Shown here piece after piece: positions 21,465 to 33,033 of a stretch of 64,000 bases of DNA. The notes below the pieces were generated by a model. That model made no database searches. It saw only the letters and a list, made by a program, of their open reading frames with translations, and was not told where the DNA came from. Both the position numbers and the translations under genes were made by a program. Origin of the DNA: Cryptomeria japonica (lineage: Eukaryota; Streptophyta; Pinopsida; Cupressales; Cupressaceae); contig NC_081415.1 in NCBI RefSeq assembly GCF_030272615.1, positions 190,368,270 to 190,432,269 on the forward strand. Reading direction: 5' to 3'. The first letter of the stretch is position 1; each line of letters starts with the position of its first letter.

Positions 21465-24400
21465 CTGATTTTTCGAAAAAAAAAAATTTATAGAAAAAGA
21501 TTGACATTGGTATCTCTCTTCTCTATCCCTCTCTATTATCTCTCTTCTCTCTCCCCTCTCTAGGTCTCTTTCTTCATCCCTCTCTTCTTCTCTCCCTCTC
21601 TACTTCTCTTTCTCTACCCTCTCCAGGTCATTATCTCTTCCTCTCACCCTCTCTCTCTCTCTCACCTCTATAGGTCTCACCTTCCATTCCTCCATCATTA
21701 CCCATGTTGTCAAGTTGCAAGATATTTCCCAAAGTACTTGGTTGCTAGGGTTGATTTGCTTAAGTGTTGGAGTCAGAGTTAGATGAGACCTGCATGATTA
21801 AGCTATATTAAGTGATCAAGTCACCAAGATCTCAATTGTAAACATGACTAGGTTGTAGGGTTTTATGGTAGCATAGGTCAAGATTGAGGTATGGTGGTCA
21901 AGAATTACCTTCCAATGTACAAAAGACATCAAAATGATGAAGAATGAAGGCGATGAACTCATAGACGGTTGTTCGCTCAAATTATTGAAATTATTCATCT
22001 TATAAGTGAAATCTAGTGTTTGCTTTTAGGTAGTTCTGTAATGACGTTAGTAAATTATTTGATTGCTTTGAAGGGTTCCTCTGGAGATGAGGAGTTCTGC
22101 TGGTTTGTTTGCCAACTTTGCCTATTCATAACAATGTGCAAAAGTTATGTCTATGCTTAGCACTGACACTGTTCTAATATTATATAACCTCTTGCTGGTC
22201 ACTCCCTTCTTTTGCATTCCATTGATCACAAGGAGTGAGCGTTCTTCTATCTCTAGTCCCCTAATGCCAAAGTGGAGGGCTAAAGCTTAATAATGCGAAG
22301 GGCTTTACATTCACTATCCATAATGAGTCCTCCACTTCCTGCAATACCTGGGTTGTCCTTTGGAGCAATGTCAAAATTGAATTTGAATCTGCCTTTCTGT
22401 TGTGGAACACATTTTCTATAGGCTTCTTTGTTAGAGTTCTTTTTAATATTCTAAGCTTCGGGCTCATTCCAAGTTTTATGAAGGTTTTTAAAGCCTTAAT
22501 TTATTCAAATGTGTCACATTTGTTTTATGGTAATACTGTCAAAATCTTTAAAGTGGGGAGCTAAACTTTCATCAAAAGAGAAATAAAAACTTGTGTGGCC
22601 TTATAATTCATGAGTTGAAGTTTGAGTTTAACATTTTGGAGGTAATTTTCTTAGACTATTCAATGCCCATTCTAACTAAGGTCAATCAAAATTCAAGATA
22701 AACCTATGGTAAAGATGAGGATCTCGAGTTCATTGGTAGAGGACTCCACTTTTGATGGGAGAAAACCCTAGTATTCAGTTTGGTAAGCTCTAGTCGAAGG
22801 TGCAGTATGACAGCCACGTAGAAGGAGAACCATGACATGTTGCAAAATTAGAAGGGAAATTCTAACAAAGAGTAGCTACGTGTCTGGAACATTCAAACCA
22901 TTTCATGTCTGGGCTAGCTATCTTCTTTACTCTAGTCTAGGATTTCACATTTTTGAGAAAGCATGATTTGTATGGATGGTTTGTTTGTTTCAAATGAAGT
23001 ATAGGCCAGCCTCCACCAAAATAACAATGACAATAAGGACTAGTAGAGTAGTCTGTTAGAAGGTTTAGACATTGATAATAGTGTCTAGGTTTTCCCCAAT
23101 TCTTGAATAGCATTAATAGATAATCATAAGTATAGCAAGGAATAGATTACTTAGAGCTTGTAATGAAGAAGGGTTTTGAATTAAAAAGACAATGATAAGA
23201 GTTTTTTTACGGTTCAAAACACAAAGACAATCACAACAGAAAATTACAAGTTATAGGGTTACATTGAAATAGAAAGGTGGATTTTAGAATTTTTGTAGTA
23301 ACATTCACTGTTATAGCCACATGAACAACTCATAGGACTTGTAACAATCAACATGGATAAGAAATGGAAATCCTCTTCTTAGAGTATGGGATCATTGTCA
23401 ACTTTAGAAGAAGCTCCTTCTTTATTTGAGTAGGTTTGATTGATTATTGAAGAATTTATTTTGTTTCTCTATCAATAAATAAGAGGTCTCAAGAAGCTAA
23501 AGACAATGAAAACTAATTGATGGGCAACCTTTTGACTGTCAAGAAGTGATTGCCTCAGATGAAAGTAGTGATAAATGTCACTATCAACAAAACAACAACC
23601 AATAAATGATAAATTTGTAGTGAGATCATAGTGCCTAAATCAGTCTAAAAGCTTATAAGGATCAGAACCAAGCCATATAAGCTTCAAGAACACTTTGAGA
23701 GCATCAAAGTCATCTACTAGACATTAGAAATTATCAAATCAATGACACATAGCAGCCTCATTACAGTCTTATGTTGTATTAAATAGCAAAAGCCAAGTCT
23801 AAGATAGTGTTAGATGGTGTGTGAGAGTCTTCAACATTGATAACTGATAGGTATAACACTAAGAGCAGCAATATATGAGATTTGATGAATTACAGTGGCC
23901 ATGATATGGAGATGACAATGTCATGTATCACTATCAAAGCATGAATAGAGGTCCTAATCTGAGTCTTTTCAAGAGAGAACAATAAATATGAAGCACCAAG
24001 GTCTACAGTCAAATCAGAGACAACCATCTAGCAGCCCAAAAAAGAATCAAAAGGTTGTGAAAGGTCAAAATCACAATATTTCCATAGCCCATGAAGTTCT
24101 AGAAGATGTGCAAGGGTAGTTCATAGTGCAAGGTCATAGGCATTTAGTGTCATAATTATTTTCTTCACCCCCAGATCTTGATGAAAGATAAAAGGATGCC
24201 ATGACACAAAGTGAAAAGTCTATAGCACTGATAAATAGGTTAGAATTATGTCATATGCATACAAGACATCATGAAGCAGATTTGACAGTAACAAAGTTGC
24301 AGCAGTCATCAACTCAAGCATAATGAAGGCATGGACACTGAGCATGCAAAAATATTATTGATAACAATGGTGAAATGATTAATGTTGTATCACAATTTGA

Positions 24401-25058
24401 TATCAAACTATCTATGAAGATGGTTGTTGAAAGGTTTAGTGTTGGTTTTAAAGGTGAAAACATTGCATGAGGTCTACCACCATAAAGGAAATACAAAGCT
24501 ACAAATAAGGCAATGACCATTCAAAGATAAAGCTACAAAGAACTATCAAAGAAACCATAGTCCAATGAAGAATCAAGAGACAACAGGCCTAAGTGTAGTC
24601 TCGGATATTTGAAAATGACATTATGGATAGTTAAGAAAAATAAATGCATTCATGATATTTTCACTCAACAAAAGAGAAGTGTTTGTATTCATCAAAGATT
24701 AGTTGAAACACTTGTGAGAGAGAGATCAATATCCGTCAAGCCATAAATAAGATAATCACCATTACAAAGCACGATGAGTCAAAAAGGCAATCAAGAATTA
24801 TCAGTTCAAAGGATCAATAGGTGAATCTTCTCTTGTTGATAATCTCTAGTGATGGTGTATAGGATCCCTATTCCAATCTCAATGTGCCAAAGCTTCATGA
24901 GAAGTCATGGATTAGAAGTTACAAATGCCTTAAACAGTTTTCTATTGAGAGAAGTCATATAGTCAAATGAAGACTCAAATCCACAAAGGTAAGATACAAA
25001 CAACGATGATAGTCAAGGAGTCATTCATTGTAGGGTTTTCATAAAATTTTAGAATATG
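21465..25058. other. CACTA-B internal noncoding region
   Basis: No gene recognised. An A run follows the hairpin (21476-21488), then a pyrimidine tract of tctctcc-type repeats at about 21518-21680. The remaining 3.3 kb has only short open frames without motifs. A TNPA-type second gene might be expected in a CACTA element but I cannot find one here. Confidence 0.55.
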
Positions 25059-25063
25059 GTATG

Positions 25064-25838
25064 TGTATATGGTGAAAATGGAAACAACAATATTGATATT
25101 GAAAGGCTAAATGAATTCAACCACAAAACCCTAGCCTAACAACAACAAAGATCCACCATAACATATGAAGATTACCTAAGACAATGCAAATCAAATGAAA
25201 TCACAAAGATTATACCATCACATGTCCAATAGGGTTTGGATCTCCATTCTTCCTATCTACATTGATCTTGCTTGATATATTTGCTCTCAGATTTTATGTG
25301 CACAAGAGCTCAACAAAGAACGGAATGTGGTTGCAAGTAGGATCACCTATGTTCAAAAGCGTAGTGTAGTCAAGTAGTCAACGGGGGGTTTGATAATGAA
25401 GGAAGCATCTCCTTATATAGAAGACACTATATGAAATGGAGGGATAAGATTGAGAGGTGTAAAAGGAGGTCGGCTATGATTAGAGGGTAGGTAAAAGAAA
25501 TAATAAAATAATGAAAGGGGTAGGTAGTGTATGAATTAAGAGATGAATGACATGTGTCATAGGTAGAAAAGGTTAATGAATTAATTAAATAAATAAATAT
25601 TTATATAATTAATAGAAGAACTAAGATCAATTAAATAAATAAGATATTTATTTAATTTAGGAAAAGGATAATTTAAATAAATAAATGTATTTGTTTAAAT
25701 GAGAAATAAGGCTAGAAGAGGATAAATGAATTAATTAAATAAATAAAGATTTATTTAAGTAATAGAAGAATTAAGATAAAATAATTAAATAAATAAAGAT
25801 ATTTATTTAATTAGACATGACAATTTTAGGTGTCTACA
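25064..25838 (-). repeat. Gypsy 3' LTR
   Basis: tgtatatggtg...ggtgtctaca on the plus strand. It is followed on the right by tttgcccctctttgagac, the complement of the polypurine tract (about 25839-25852). It holds ttaattaaataaataaat repeats in its right third. Confidence 0.95.
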
Positions 25839-25852
25839 TTTGCCCCTCTTTG
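25839..25852 (-). other. Gypsy polypurine tract
   Basis: Element strand aaagaggggcaaa directly before the TGTAGACACC start of the 3' LTR. Confidence 0.75.
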
Positions 25853-26079
25853 AGACAATGTGGCTTGTCGCGTTGTTTCAAAGAAGATAATATGAACTAA
25901 TACAGAGTTGCCCCAAGATGGGAATGATATGCCCCCTCGAGAGATTGGCTGAAAAAATGTCTGAAAAGATCGTAGACAATCTCTCGATAAGAAAGAGAGG
26001 CTAGAATGGACTGACCGGATAAAGTGACAGAGTCACGGGATAATGAAGACTGACTTGGGAAATGAGGGCTAGGGCAGTC

Positions 26080-26088
26080 TATAAGATA
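26080..26088 (+). promoter_or_regulatory. Candidate TATA box of the antisense PMD gene
   Basis: tataagata about 90 bases before the ATG at 26178, on the strand opposite to the retroelement genes. The distance suits a plant TATA box with a short leader. The assignment rests on position and sequence only. Confidence 0.45.
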
Positions 26089-26177
26089 GACTGCGAGGGA
26101 AATACATCCTCATTGTCATCTACATCTCCAAGAGATTAGAGTGCAGAGAGAGAAAAGCGCAGCAGCAGTCAGCAGCG

Positions 26178-27140
26178 ATGGCTTTGGTTCACAGATTTGA
26201 CCACGTTTGCCGATTCCAGAGGCCAACAGAGGTAGGAGAGCCAGTAAGTACCACAAAACCTCCTTGTACTTTGATACATTTATTGTTGTCATTAATGCAT
26301 ACTAGGTAATGTAATAAATGCACGTTTATGCTAGAAAAGCGCGTTATTGTCCAAAAATGTGAATTTTTGTCTTCTAGGTCAAATCGACAGTTTTGTGATG
26401 AACATACGTTGTTGATTGGATAAGTTGCTAAGAGGATACACTCAAGCAGGTCCTCTAGGGAAGACTAGGATAGCAAATAGGGCTAGGATTGACAATTCTG
26501 TGATAGAACATACGTTGCCAATTAGGAAACTACTCAAGAGGATTCACTCAAGCATAGGGCCTAGGATAAGATAGATCAAGGCACTTTGTGATGAACAGTG
26601 AGTACCAAGATATAGTACTTTGTGATGAATAGGGAGTACTAAAATATGAGCAGCACTTTGTGATGAATAGTGAGTGCAAATGTGAGCAACACTTTGTGAT
26701 GAACAGGGAGTGCCAAACACGTAGTACTTTGTGATGAACAGGGAGTACCACTAGGATAGAAGCAACACTTTGTGATGAACAGTGAGTGTCACTAGGACTG
26801 AGATGATTGATTTGTGTGACTACAGGAGTATTTGCCTATGTTGGAGTCACTAGAGAGATTCCCATCGACTCAGAGGTTGCGACCTGAGTTGACAGCCGAG
26901 GACCGAGCTTCAATTGAGGCTATGGGATTGAGACATATTCTGTATGTGTCTGAGTTTCGGGCAAACATGGGATTGCTTACTGCACTGGCGGAGAGGTGGC
27001 ACTCTGTGACTTGCACTTTTCATTTGCCTATGGGGGAGATGACAGTCACCCTGGAGGATGTATACAGGACTCTGCGGATACTGATCGATTGGGAGCTGAT
27101 TCCGTACGATCGAGATGGAGATAGGGAGGCCCTGAGATGA
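26178..27140 (+). pseudogene. Plant mobile domain (PMD) protein, spliced, antisense to the Gypsy genes
   Basis: Exon 1 is 26178-26243 (MALVHRFDHVCRFQRP...), ending at a gtaagt donor. Exon 2 starts at 26826 after ctacag in the same phase and runs to TGA 27138-27140. It reads LTAEDRASIEAMGLRHILYV, then LLTALAERWHSVTCTFHLP and GEMTVTLEDVYRTL. This is the usual start of the plant mobile domain (PF10536), found in MAIN/MAIL-type nuclear proteins and in many transposons. The family continues past the TGA (VFQDLGLEMRVGHVAWD), where a second stop occurs, so the domain is truncated to its first ~125 residues. Being carried within the LTRs, it moves with the Gypsy element. Confidence 0.75.
26578..26800 (+). 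repeat. Degenerate tandem repeat in the PMD intron
   Basis: Seven units built on ctttgtgatgaacagtgagt with alternating acac/agtac prefixes and 10-25 base spacers (starts near 26581, 26619, 26654, 26690, 26724 and 26767, plus a diverged related tgtgatgaac at about 26394). It lies just before the exon 2 acceptor. Confidence 0.8.
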
Positions 27141-28926
27141 GTGTTTCAGGATCTAGGACTAGAGATGAGGGTTGGACACGTGGCATGGGACACGATGACA
27201 TAGACAGGATTAGCACTACCAGTAGTATTGGCAGGAGTGATCAGTGGGTTCCTCTGTATCATTTTTGTACCATTTTGTATGATGATGTAGACACCTGCGG
27301 GTGATTGTAGCCATATGATTTTGACATCATTGTATCATGACACTTTATATATATATGAGATGATTCATGTTTGCAATAGCTATATGCATGTGTACTTATG
27401 TGATGAGATGTTCTTATGTGATGCTTATGATATGGATGCAAATATGTATATGATGCAATGCAATATATTTTTTTTTGTTCTTTTATGTTTTATATGTGTA
27501 TGCATGATGAAAATGTATGAAATGCAAATGAATATGATAATGCAAATGTAAATTGTGCTAACAGGTGTTGTGTGCAAGATGTGATGCAGTTGTGATATCT
27601 ATATGTATGTATGAAATGCTTATATGTGGTAATGTAGGTGCAACTACATGAAATGCAAATGTTTTTGGTGTGTCATTATACTCAATCATGTGATAGCGGG
27701 CTACACGGACTCAAGAAGGATGATGGAGGTCAATCAAGAAAGGGGGATGAAAGATAGAAGATATGAAAGTGAAAGAGCTTCTTGTGCATTATCATCATTG
27801 AGCTTTATTATGGCAAGTAGGTTATGACAATCGAGGCATATGTTCAACCCAGAAAGTCATTGTACTTGTTTGCATGGAGATAAGACAGTCACAAACAAGG
27901 AATGCCCTAGTTCATACTAGACTCACAGTGTCCTCATATCCTTGGACAAGTCATAGCATTACTAAGAGACAATCCACAGACATCAAAATACAAATAGGTG
28001 ACGATACCCCATCCTCTCCTTTCTAGTCAAAGACATCCTAGAGATAGAATCTCTAGTCAGAGACATCCTAGAAAAGCTAAAAGACATGTCACCTAAAGAT
28101 AAAATCAAAAGAAAACCAAGACTCAACACCAACATCCACTGTAGTCCTCAAGTTTAGTGTCTCTTGTCACTTGTATAAGTCTTATTTGATTGTGGTCACA
28201 ATGTTTACTTTCACAAAAAGGATATAGATAGCACGGAACCATATGTTGTCTAAGTCTATTGAAAGATTTGATTTGTTGAAGCCCATTGTTGTTGTTGTGT
28301 CTCATCTGAAACTGACTGAATCCATGAAACTGATACTTTATTGTGGAGAAGATGAAACTTTATTGTGGATCTATGATGCAAATGTTGCTTTATTGCGGAT
28401 TGTGCGCGGATAGACTGAAGGAAGCTGGAAGAAATTGTACTCCTCGAAACATGTGATGTTCTCAATTCCACACCCATCACTAGACGTAGGATTTGCCATA
28501 GCCACAGATAGGATATGATTTATTATGGATGGAAAGGGAGGTGAAAAGGGAGGTTTATTATGAATGGTTTACCAATCTTGGGTAGATCAATAACAAGCCA
28601 TGATGGGAATGGGTAAGTTTATTATGGATGAATTGGTCCTGAGTGTGTGCAAAGTGAAAGGATGAAAGTGAATCCTGAAGGAGGGAGGAGCAATGTCTCT
28701 ACGCATAGCGCTGGTGATCCAGTTTTCACCATGGTACTTGCTCAGGGTGCCATCGAAGTGGTTTTCACCGTTGGACGAAATGTTTTTCTTTACTTTTTTC
28801 GATTTTTCAATGTTTTTTTTTTGTTGTTTTATAATTTTTTTTTTGTATTTTTGAATTTTTTGATTTTTTTTGTATTTTTGAAATTTTTTATTTTTTTGTA
28901 TTTTTGAATTAGGATACTCGGAAGAG
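27141..28926. other. Gypsy 3' noncoding region between the PMD gene and pol remnant
   Basis: The first 50 bases continue the broken PMD frame. Beyond that there is no gene, only repeated atgatgcaaatg-type words (27340-27660) and a strongly T-rich tract at 28785-28910 with periodic tttttgtatttttgaattt. Other open frames here are low-complexity. Confidence 0.6.
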
Positions 28927-30123
28927 CTATGTGTAGAACCTGCAAAGGTGCATGTTGTTGATAGGATCCTCCAAAGGTTCACCTTCTGTAGTTGAGAGCT
29001 GATATGCCCCAGATCCATATGTTGCTGTAATGATGTAAGGACCAAACCAATTTGGTTCGAACTTGCTTTTCTTCTCTCTATCTTGCTGATTTTTGGGGTT
29101 TTCTCTGAGAACCAAATCACCTACCTCAAATGTGTGAGTCTTGACTTTGTGATTGTAGCTACAATGTTCCTTGACTGAATGATGTGTATCTCGAGTGACT
29201 ATCTTCCTTGATGAAGAAACTGAGATATAATTACTAGTCTGTGGACTACGTAGGCCCATATGCGTGTCACCTAAAGAAGTTTGGGCATCTCTGACAACAA
29301 AGTCCTTCAAGGAAGCTCCATTAAAGGTCCATGATGTATCACCAGAAGGGAAAGGATGTGCGGAACAAGTAGATGAGTGATGAAGGCTTATGATGGTGAA
29401 AAGAAGTGAAAGTATCATGACATGATGGAGACTTAGGATCAACAAGTATTCTTTTTGGCTTGAAAGTATGGAACTTTTGCCCCCAATTATTTTGATATTA
29501 GGGGAGATCATCTCTTGCTCTTTTTGCTTCATAGGATTTTTATCCTTGACTTTGATTTTTGTAGAGTCCAATAGCTTTTGATTTTGATTTGTACTAAAGG
29601 ACTTCTCTTTAGTTTTGACTTTTAGATTTTTCTTTTCAAAGCTTGATTCTTTATCCCCAATGAGTAAGGGCTTTTGTAAATCTTGTTGATCCAAGTTTGG
29701 GAGAGGAGTGGAAATGGAATGAGCAAATGATATGATAAAGCTATGTGATTTCTCAAGAGGGCTGGCGATATTCTCAATAGATTCTTTGTTGGATCCACTC
29801 TTAGGACTATTGATATCAAGAGTTACTTGCACCACTAGAGGAGATTTGCATTCAGACTCAATAGCCACAACACTAGGTGTTTCACACCCAATTCCTTGAT
29901 ATTGCAAATTGTTTGTAGATTGTTCCTGTCGACAAAATGTGTTAGGAGATAGTGGGAGTTGATCAACATGAAAGATATACTCTCCACATCCCATGTCTTT
30001 AATCTTGAACTTTTCTTTTATCTCTGCTTGTTTTGATGTAGAAGCTTTCAATGATTCTGGATCCACATATGTTGAAGATGGAATAGCCTCTCGATTGACT
30101 GGGACTATTAGTTCTGATCTAGG
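28927..30123 (-). pseudogene. pol: Gypsy pol remnant ending in integrase C-terminal domain
   Basis: The same frame as gag-protease, after a TGA at 30124-30126. The first ~280 residues are Ser/Lys-rich and hold no catalytic motif. The last ~90 are a typical Gypsy integrase tail (VGDLVLRENPKNQQ, FEPNWFGPYIITATYGSG, then NNMHLCRFYT, TAG at 28927). Reverse transcriptase, RNase H and the integrase DDE core, expected between protease and this tail, are missing. The join appears to be an old internal deletion carried by the family, since the LTRs are still nearly identical. Confidence 0.8.
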
Positions 30124-31335
30124 TCACAGATTGTTGCAGTATATGAATGGGTTTGGGTCAGCTTTGATGGTCACTTCAACTCCATTGTGTGGAAACTTGA
30201 TACATCGATGATATGTAGATGGTACTGCATTCATCTCATGAATCCATGGACGTCCTAGCAATATGTTGTATGTGAGATCAAGATCTAGTACTTGAGAAAC
30301 TACATCCTTTGTAACTAGCCCAACTCTGAGAGGTAAGGTGATTGTGCCCTTGGATGAACGCTCTTCATCATCATATGCTTTGATGGTAATTTTGTTTGTA
30401 GAATCTACAGCTTTGTTGGAATATCCCAATTGTTTAATAGTGCTCAATGTACAAATGTTTAGACCTCCTCCTCCATCTATCAGGACTCGTTTTATTCGAT
30501 GTTTGTGTATGAAGGCTTCAATGTGTAGAGGTGAAATATGTGGTTGACTTACGGAGGCATCGTCAGCTTCTGTGAATGTAAGGGAGTGTGGAACAGAAAG
30601 GTATCCCACCATGGCTTGAAATTGGTCCACGTTCAGATCAGTAGGGACATGAGTGTCTCTCAAGATTTTGTCAAGAATGGCTTTATGTGCAGGAGATATG
30701 CGTAAAAGCTCAAGGATGGAGATGAGTGTGGGTGTCTTCCCTAAATGTTCTATCAGATCATACTCAGGCTTGGTTGATGAAGAAGCGGTGTTCTTGGCTG
30801 GAGCACCTTGCAAAGTGATTTTACCTCGACGGGTTGTAACATGACATTCAGAGGTAGGTTCGGAAGAAGATCCAATGCCTTTTAGGATAATCTTGGGTCT
30901 TTGGGTAGAATTCTTAGGCGTTTTGTCCTTGATGATAATGGTAGAGACATAATTGTCCATTGAAATGTGATTGATAGTTGAATCATAGTTATAAGATGCT
31001 CTGGTATAGTTGGTTTGGTCATCTATGGCTGCAGCTTTTCCTTTGTCATGCTTTGGGAATGGTTCTTTAAACATTTCATGTTCTTGATTGGATGAGTGTC
31101 CTTCAATCTCAATGTCACCCCTATCAATGAGATCTTGTATGATGTTCTTCAGTCGATGGCAATTTCCTGTCTTATGACCCTTGCTCTTATGAAATTCACA
31201 ATATTCATCATCATTCCACCAATTTGGTTTAATCTTTGGTTCATATGGAGGAAAATCTGGAATAGTGATTACCTTGTTTGCCACTAGCTTTTTGAAAACT
31301 GACTCAAGTGGTTCTCCCAATGGAGTATACTTCCT
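30124..31335 (-). pseudogene. pol: Gypsy Gag zinc-binding region and aspartic protease
   Basis: Starts with GEPLESVFKKLVANKVI and a modified knuckle (CEFHKSKGHKTGNC) typical of plant Tat-like Gypsy Gags. The protease lies at about residues 270-390: RVLIDGGGGLNICTLSTI, then LGRPWIHEMNAVPSTYH. The family active site is usually DSGSS or DGGSS-like, so DGGGG may be a variant or damage. It ends at a TGA. A short stretch with TAG (31366) and TGA (31336) separates it from the upstream capsid part in the same frame. Confidence 0.82.
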
Positions 31336-31395
31336 TCATGATTTAGAAGTTGTTTGAGTATTCAGCTAATTTGATTTGGAAAAAATGAATTTGGG

Positions 31396-33033
31396 TCACA
31401 CTGTATTGGCATCAACAACACCATCATTGACTATGTTCTTGTTTTTATTCCAAAATCTTGGGTTGTCTTTTCCTTTAAAGTCATCTTTGTTTTCCTTGAA
31501 TATCTTAATGACTCCTTGTTCAATTAGGACCTTCTTTGTTGCTAAGGCTTTTTCAATGACGTCCTTGAAGGTAGACAAACAAGCTTTTCTTAGATCATAG
31601 CTAATGTCTTTGTTAACATTTTGGGTGAACATCTCTACCATTTGTTTTTGTGGAATTTCACAAGAGCATCTGCTGGCTAGATTTCTCCATCTTTGTAAAA
31701 ATGATGCAAAAGACTCTCCCTCTTTTTGCTTGGTGTTGCACAAAGTAGTGACTAATATGTTTGTCTCTATGTTGTAGGAGAAATGTTGGATAAATGCCTC
31801 TGCTAGGTCACCCCATGACTTAATGCCAGGTGGAAGTTGGGAGAACCATTCCATAGCTTGATCACCTAAGCTTTGTGGGAATAATCTCATCAAATATGTC
31901 TCTTCTGCTGCTACCTCAATGCAAGTTGTGAAAAATTGTCTTATGTGTGCCTTAGGAACCCCTTTTCCTCTATACTTATCAAATTTAGGCATCACAAAGT
32001 ATGTAGGAAAAGGAGGCATTGGAATGCTCTTGTCAAATGGATAAGGACATATGTCTCTCATTGTGTATGTTGGCTTCGGTGTATTTATGTCCTCCATTTT
32101 CTTTTGTAAGTCCCTAATTTGTTGCTCCAAATTGTTCTTAGGTGGAGATCAACTTCTTGGACCATACCCTATGCTTGAGGCACCAATTGGAGGAGGATCA
32201 TGTTGCATATATGGATGATATTGATCATACACATGTTCATATGGAGGAGGTCTATAGTGATGCTGCATATATGGACCACTTGGTATGGATTCATGTTGAG
32301 GAACGAAATATCTATTTTGTCCATGTATACCATACTCTACAGGCATGTCATGTTCTAATGTGTTGCCCCCAAATTTGACACGGGGTTTCGTTGTGTCCAA
32401 ATTTTGAGCATGCCTTTGAATATCCAATTGCTTTGGTGGTTGATCCTTAGCATTGATATGTGATTGAGCATATTTCTCTGCATAAGACTTCCATAATGGT
32501 CTGCGAAGGTGAGTATCATATGCTTGACCATGTGTATGTGGGACCTCTGGTTTTTGAAACAAAGATGATGGTGATTCAGGCACAAGATGTGGTCTTCTAT
32601 TGCCTCCACTATTAGGTCTCCTTTGATCCATGTTGGAGTGAGGTTGTTGCAAATGTCGATTTTCCATTATTTGAAACATGTCAAAATCATGAGGTATCTT
32701 GGCTCCACTTTGTGCCATCATTTGTAAGAAGTATTGTCTATCCCTCCTTATTATTTCCTCAACCAATCGATTGAAATAGGGATCCATAATGGATTCTTCC
32801 ACATCTACTGAATGTACTGAAAAGTTGTCCATATCATCATTGTGTGTATCATTGTTGTTTGTAGTGTCCATGTTCTCAACATTTGGAATGTTTCTATAGG
32901 CATCCATGTCAGGTGATGTAGTATGATCGGAATTGGAAAAGATATCATTGTCATACTCATAAGAACTCATGTTTGTGAACTCTTGAGCCTCTTTAGTTTC
33001 TCTCCTAGATTTTTGAAGACGGGTTTCAACCAT
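31396..33033 (-). pseudogene. gag: Gypsy Gag (capsid) polyprotein
   Basis: The N-terminal part (33033-32149) begins MVETRLQKSRRETKEA, and is acidic then Pro/His/Tyr-rich. After a TGA at 32149-32151 the same frame continues into the Retrotrans_gag core (32130-31396): DKYRGKGVPKAHIRQF, then AMEWFSQLPPGIKSWGDLA and KEGESFASFLQRWRNLA, all standard Ty3/Gypsy capsid motifs. It closes at TGA 31396-31398. The only defect is the stops. Whether they are read through or are mutations cannot be told here. Confidence 0.85.

Noticed and set aside
26578-26800. CRISPR-like array
   Set aside because: Repeats are degenerate with unequal short spacers, inside a plant retrotransposon intron; no cas genes.
28647-28907. 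Phe-rich open frame that looks like a membrane protein
   Set aside because: Comes from a T-rich tract in the Gypsy 3' noncoding region.
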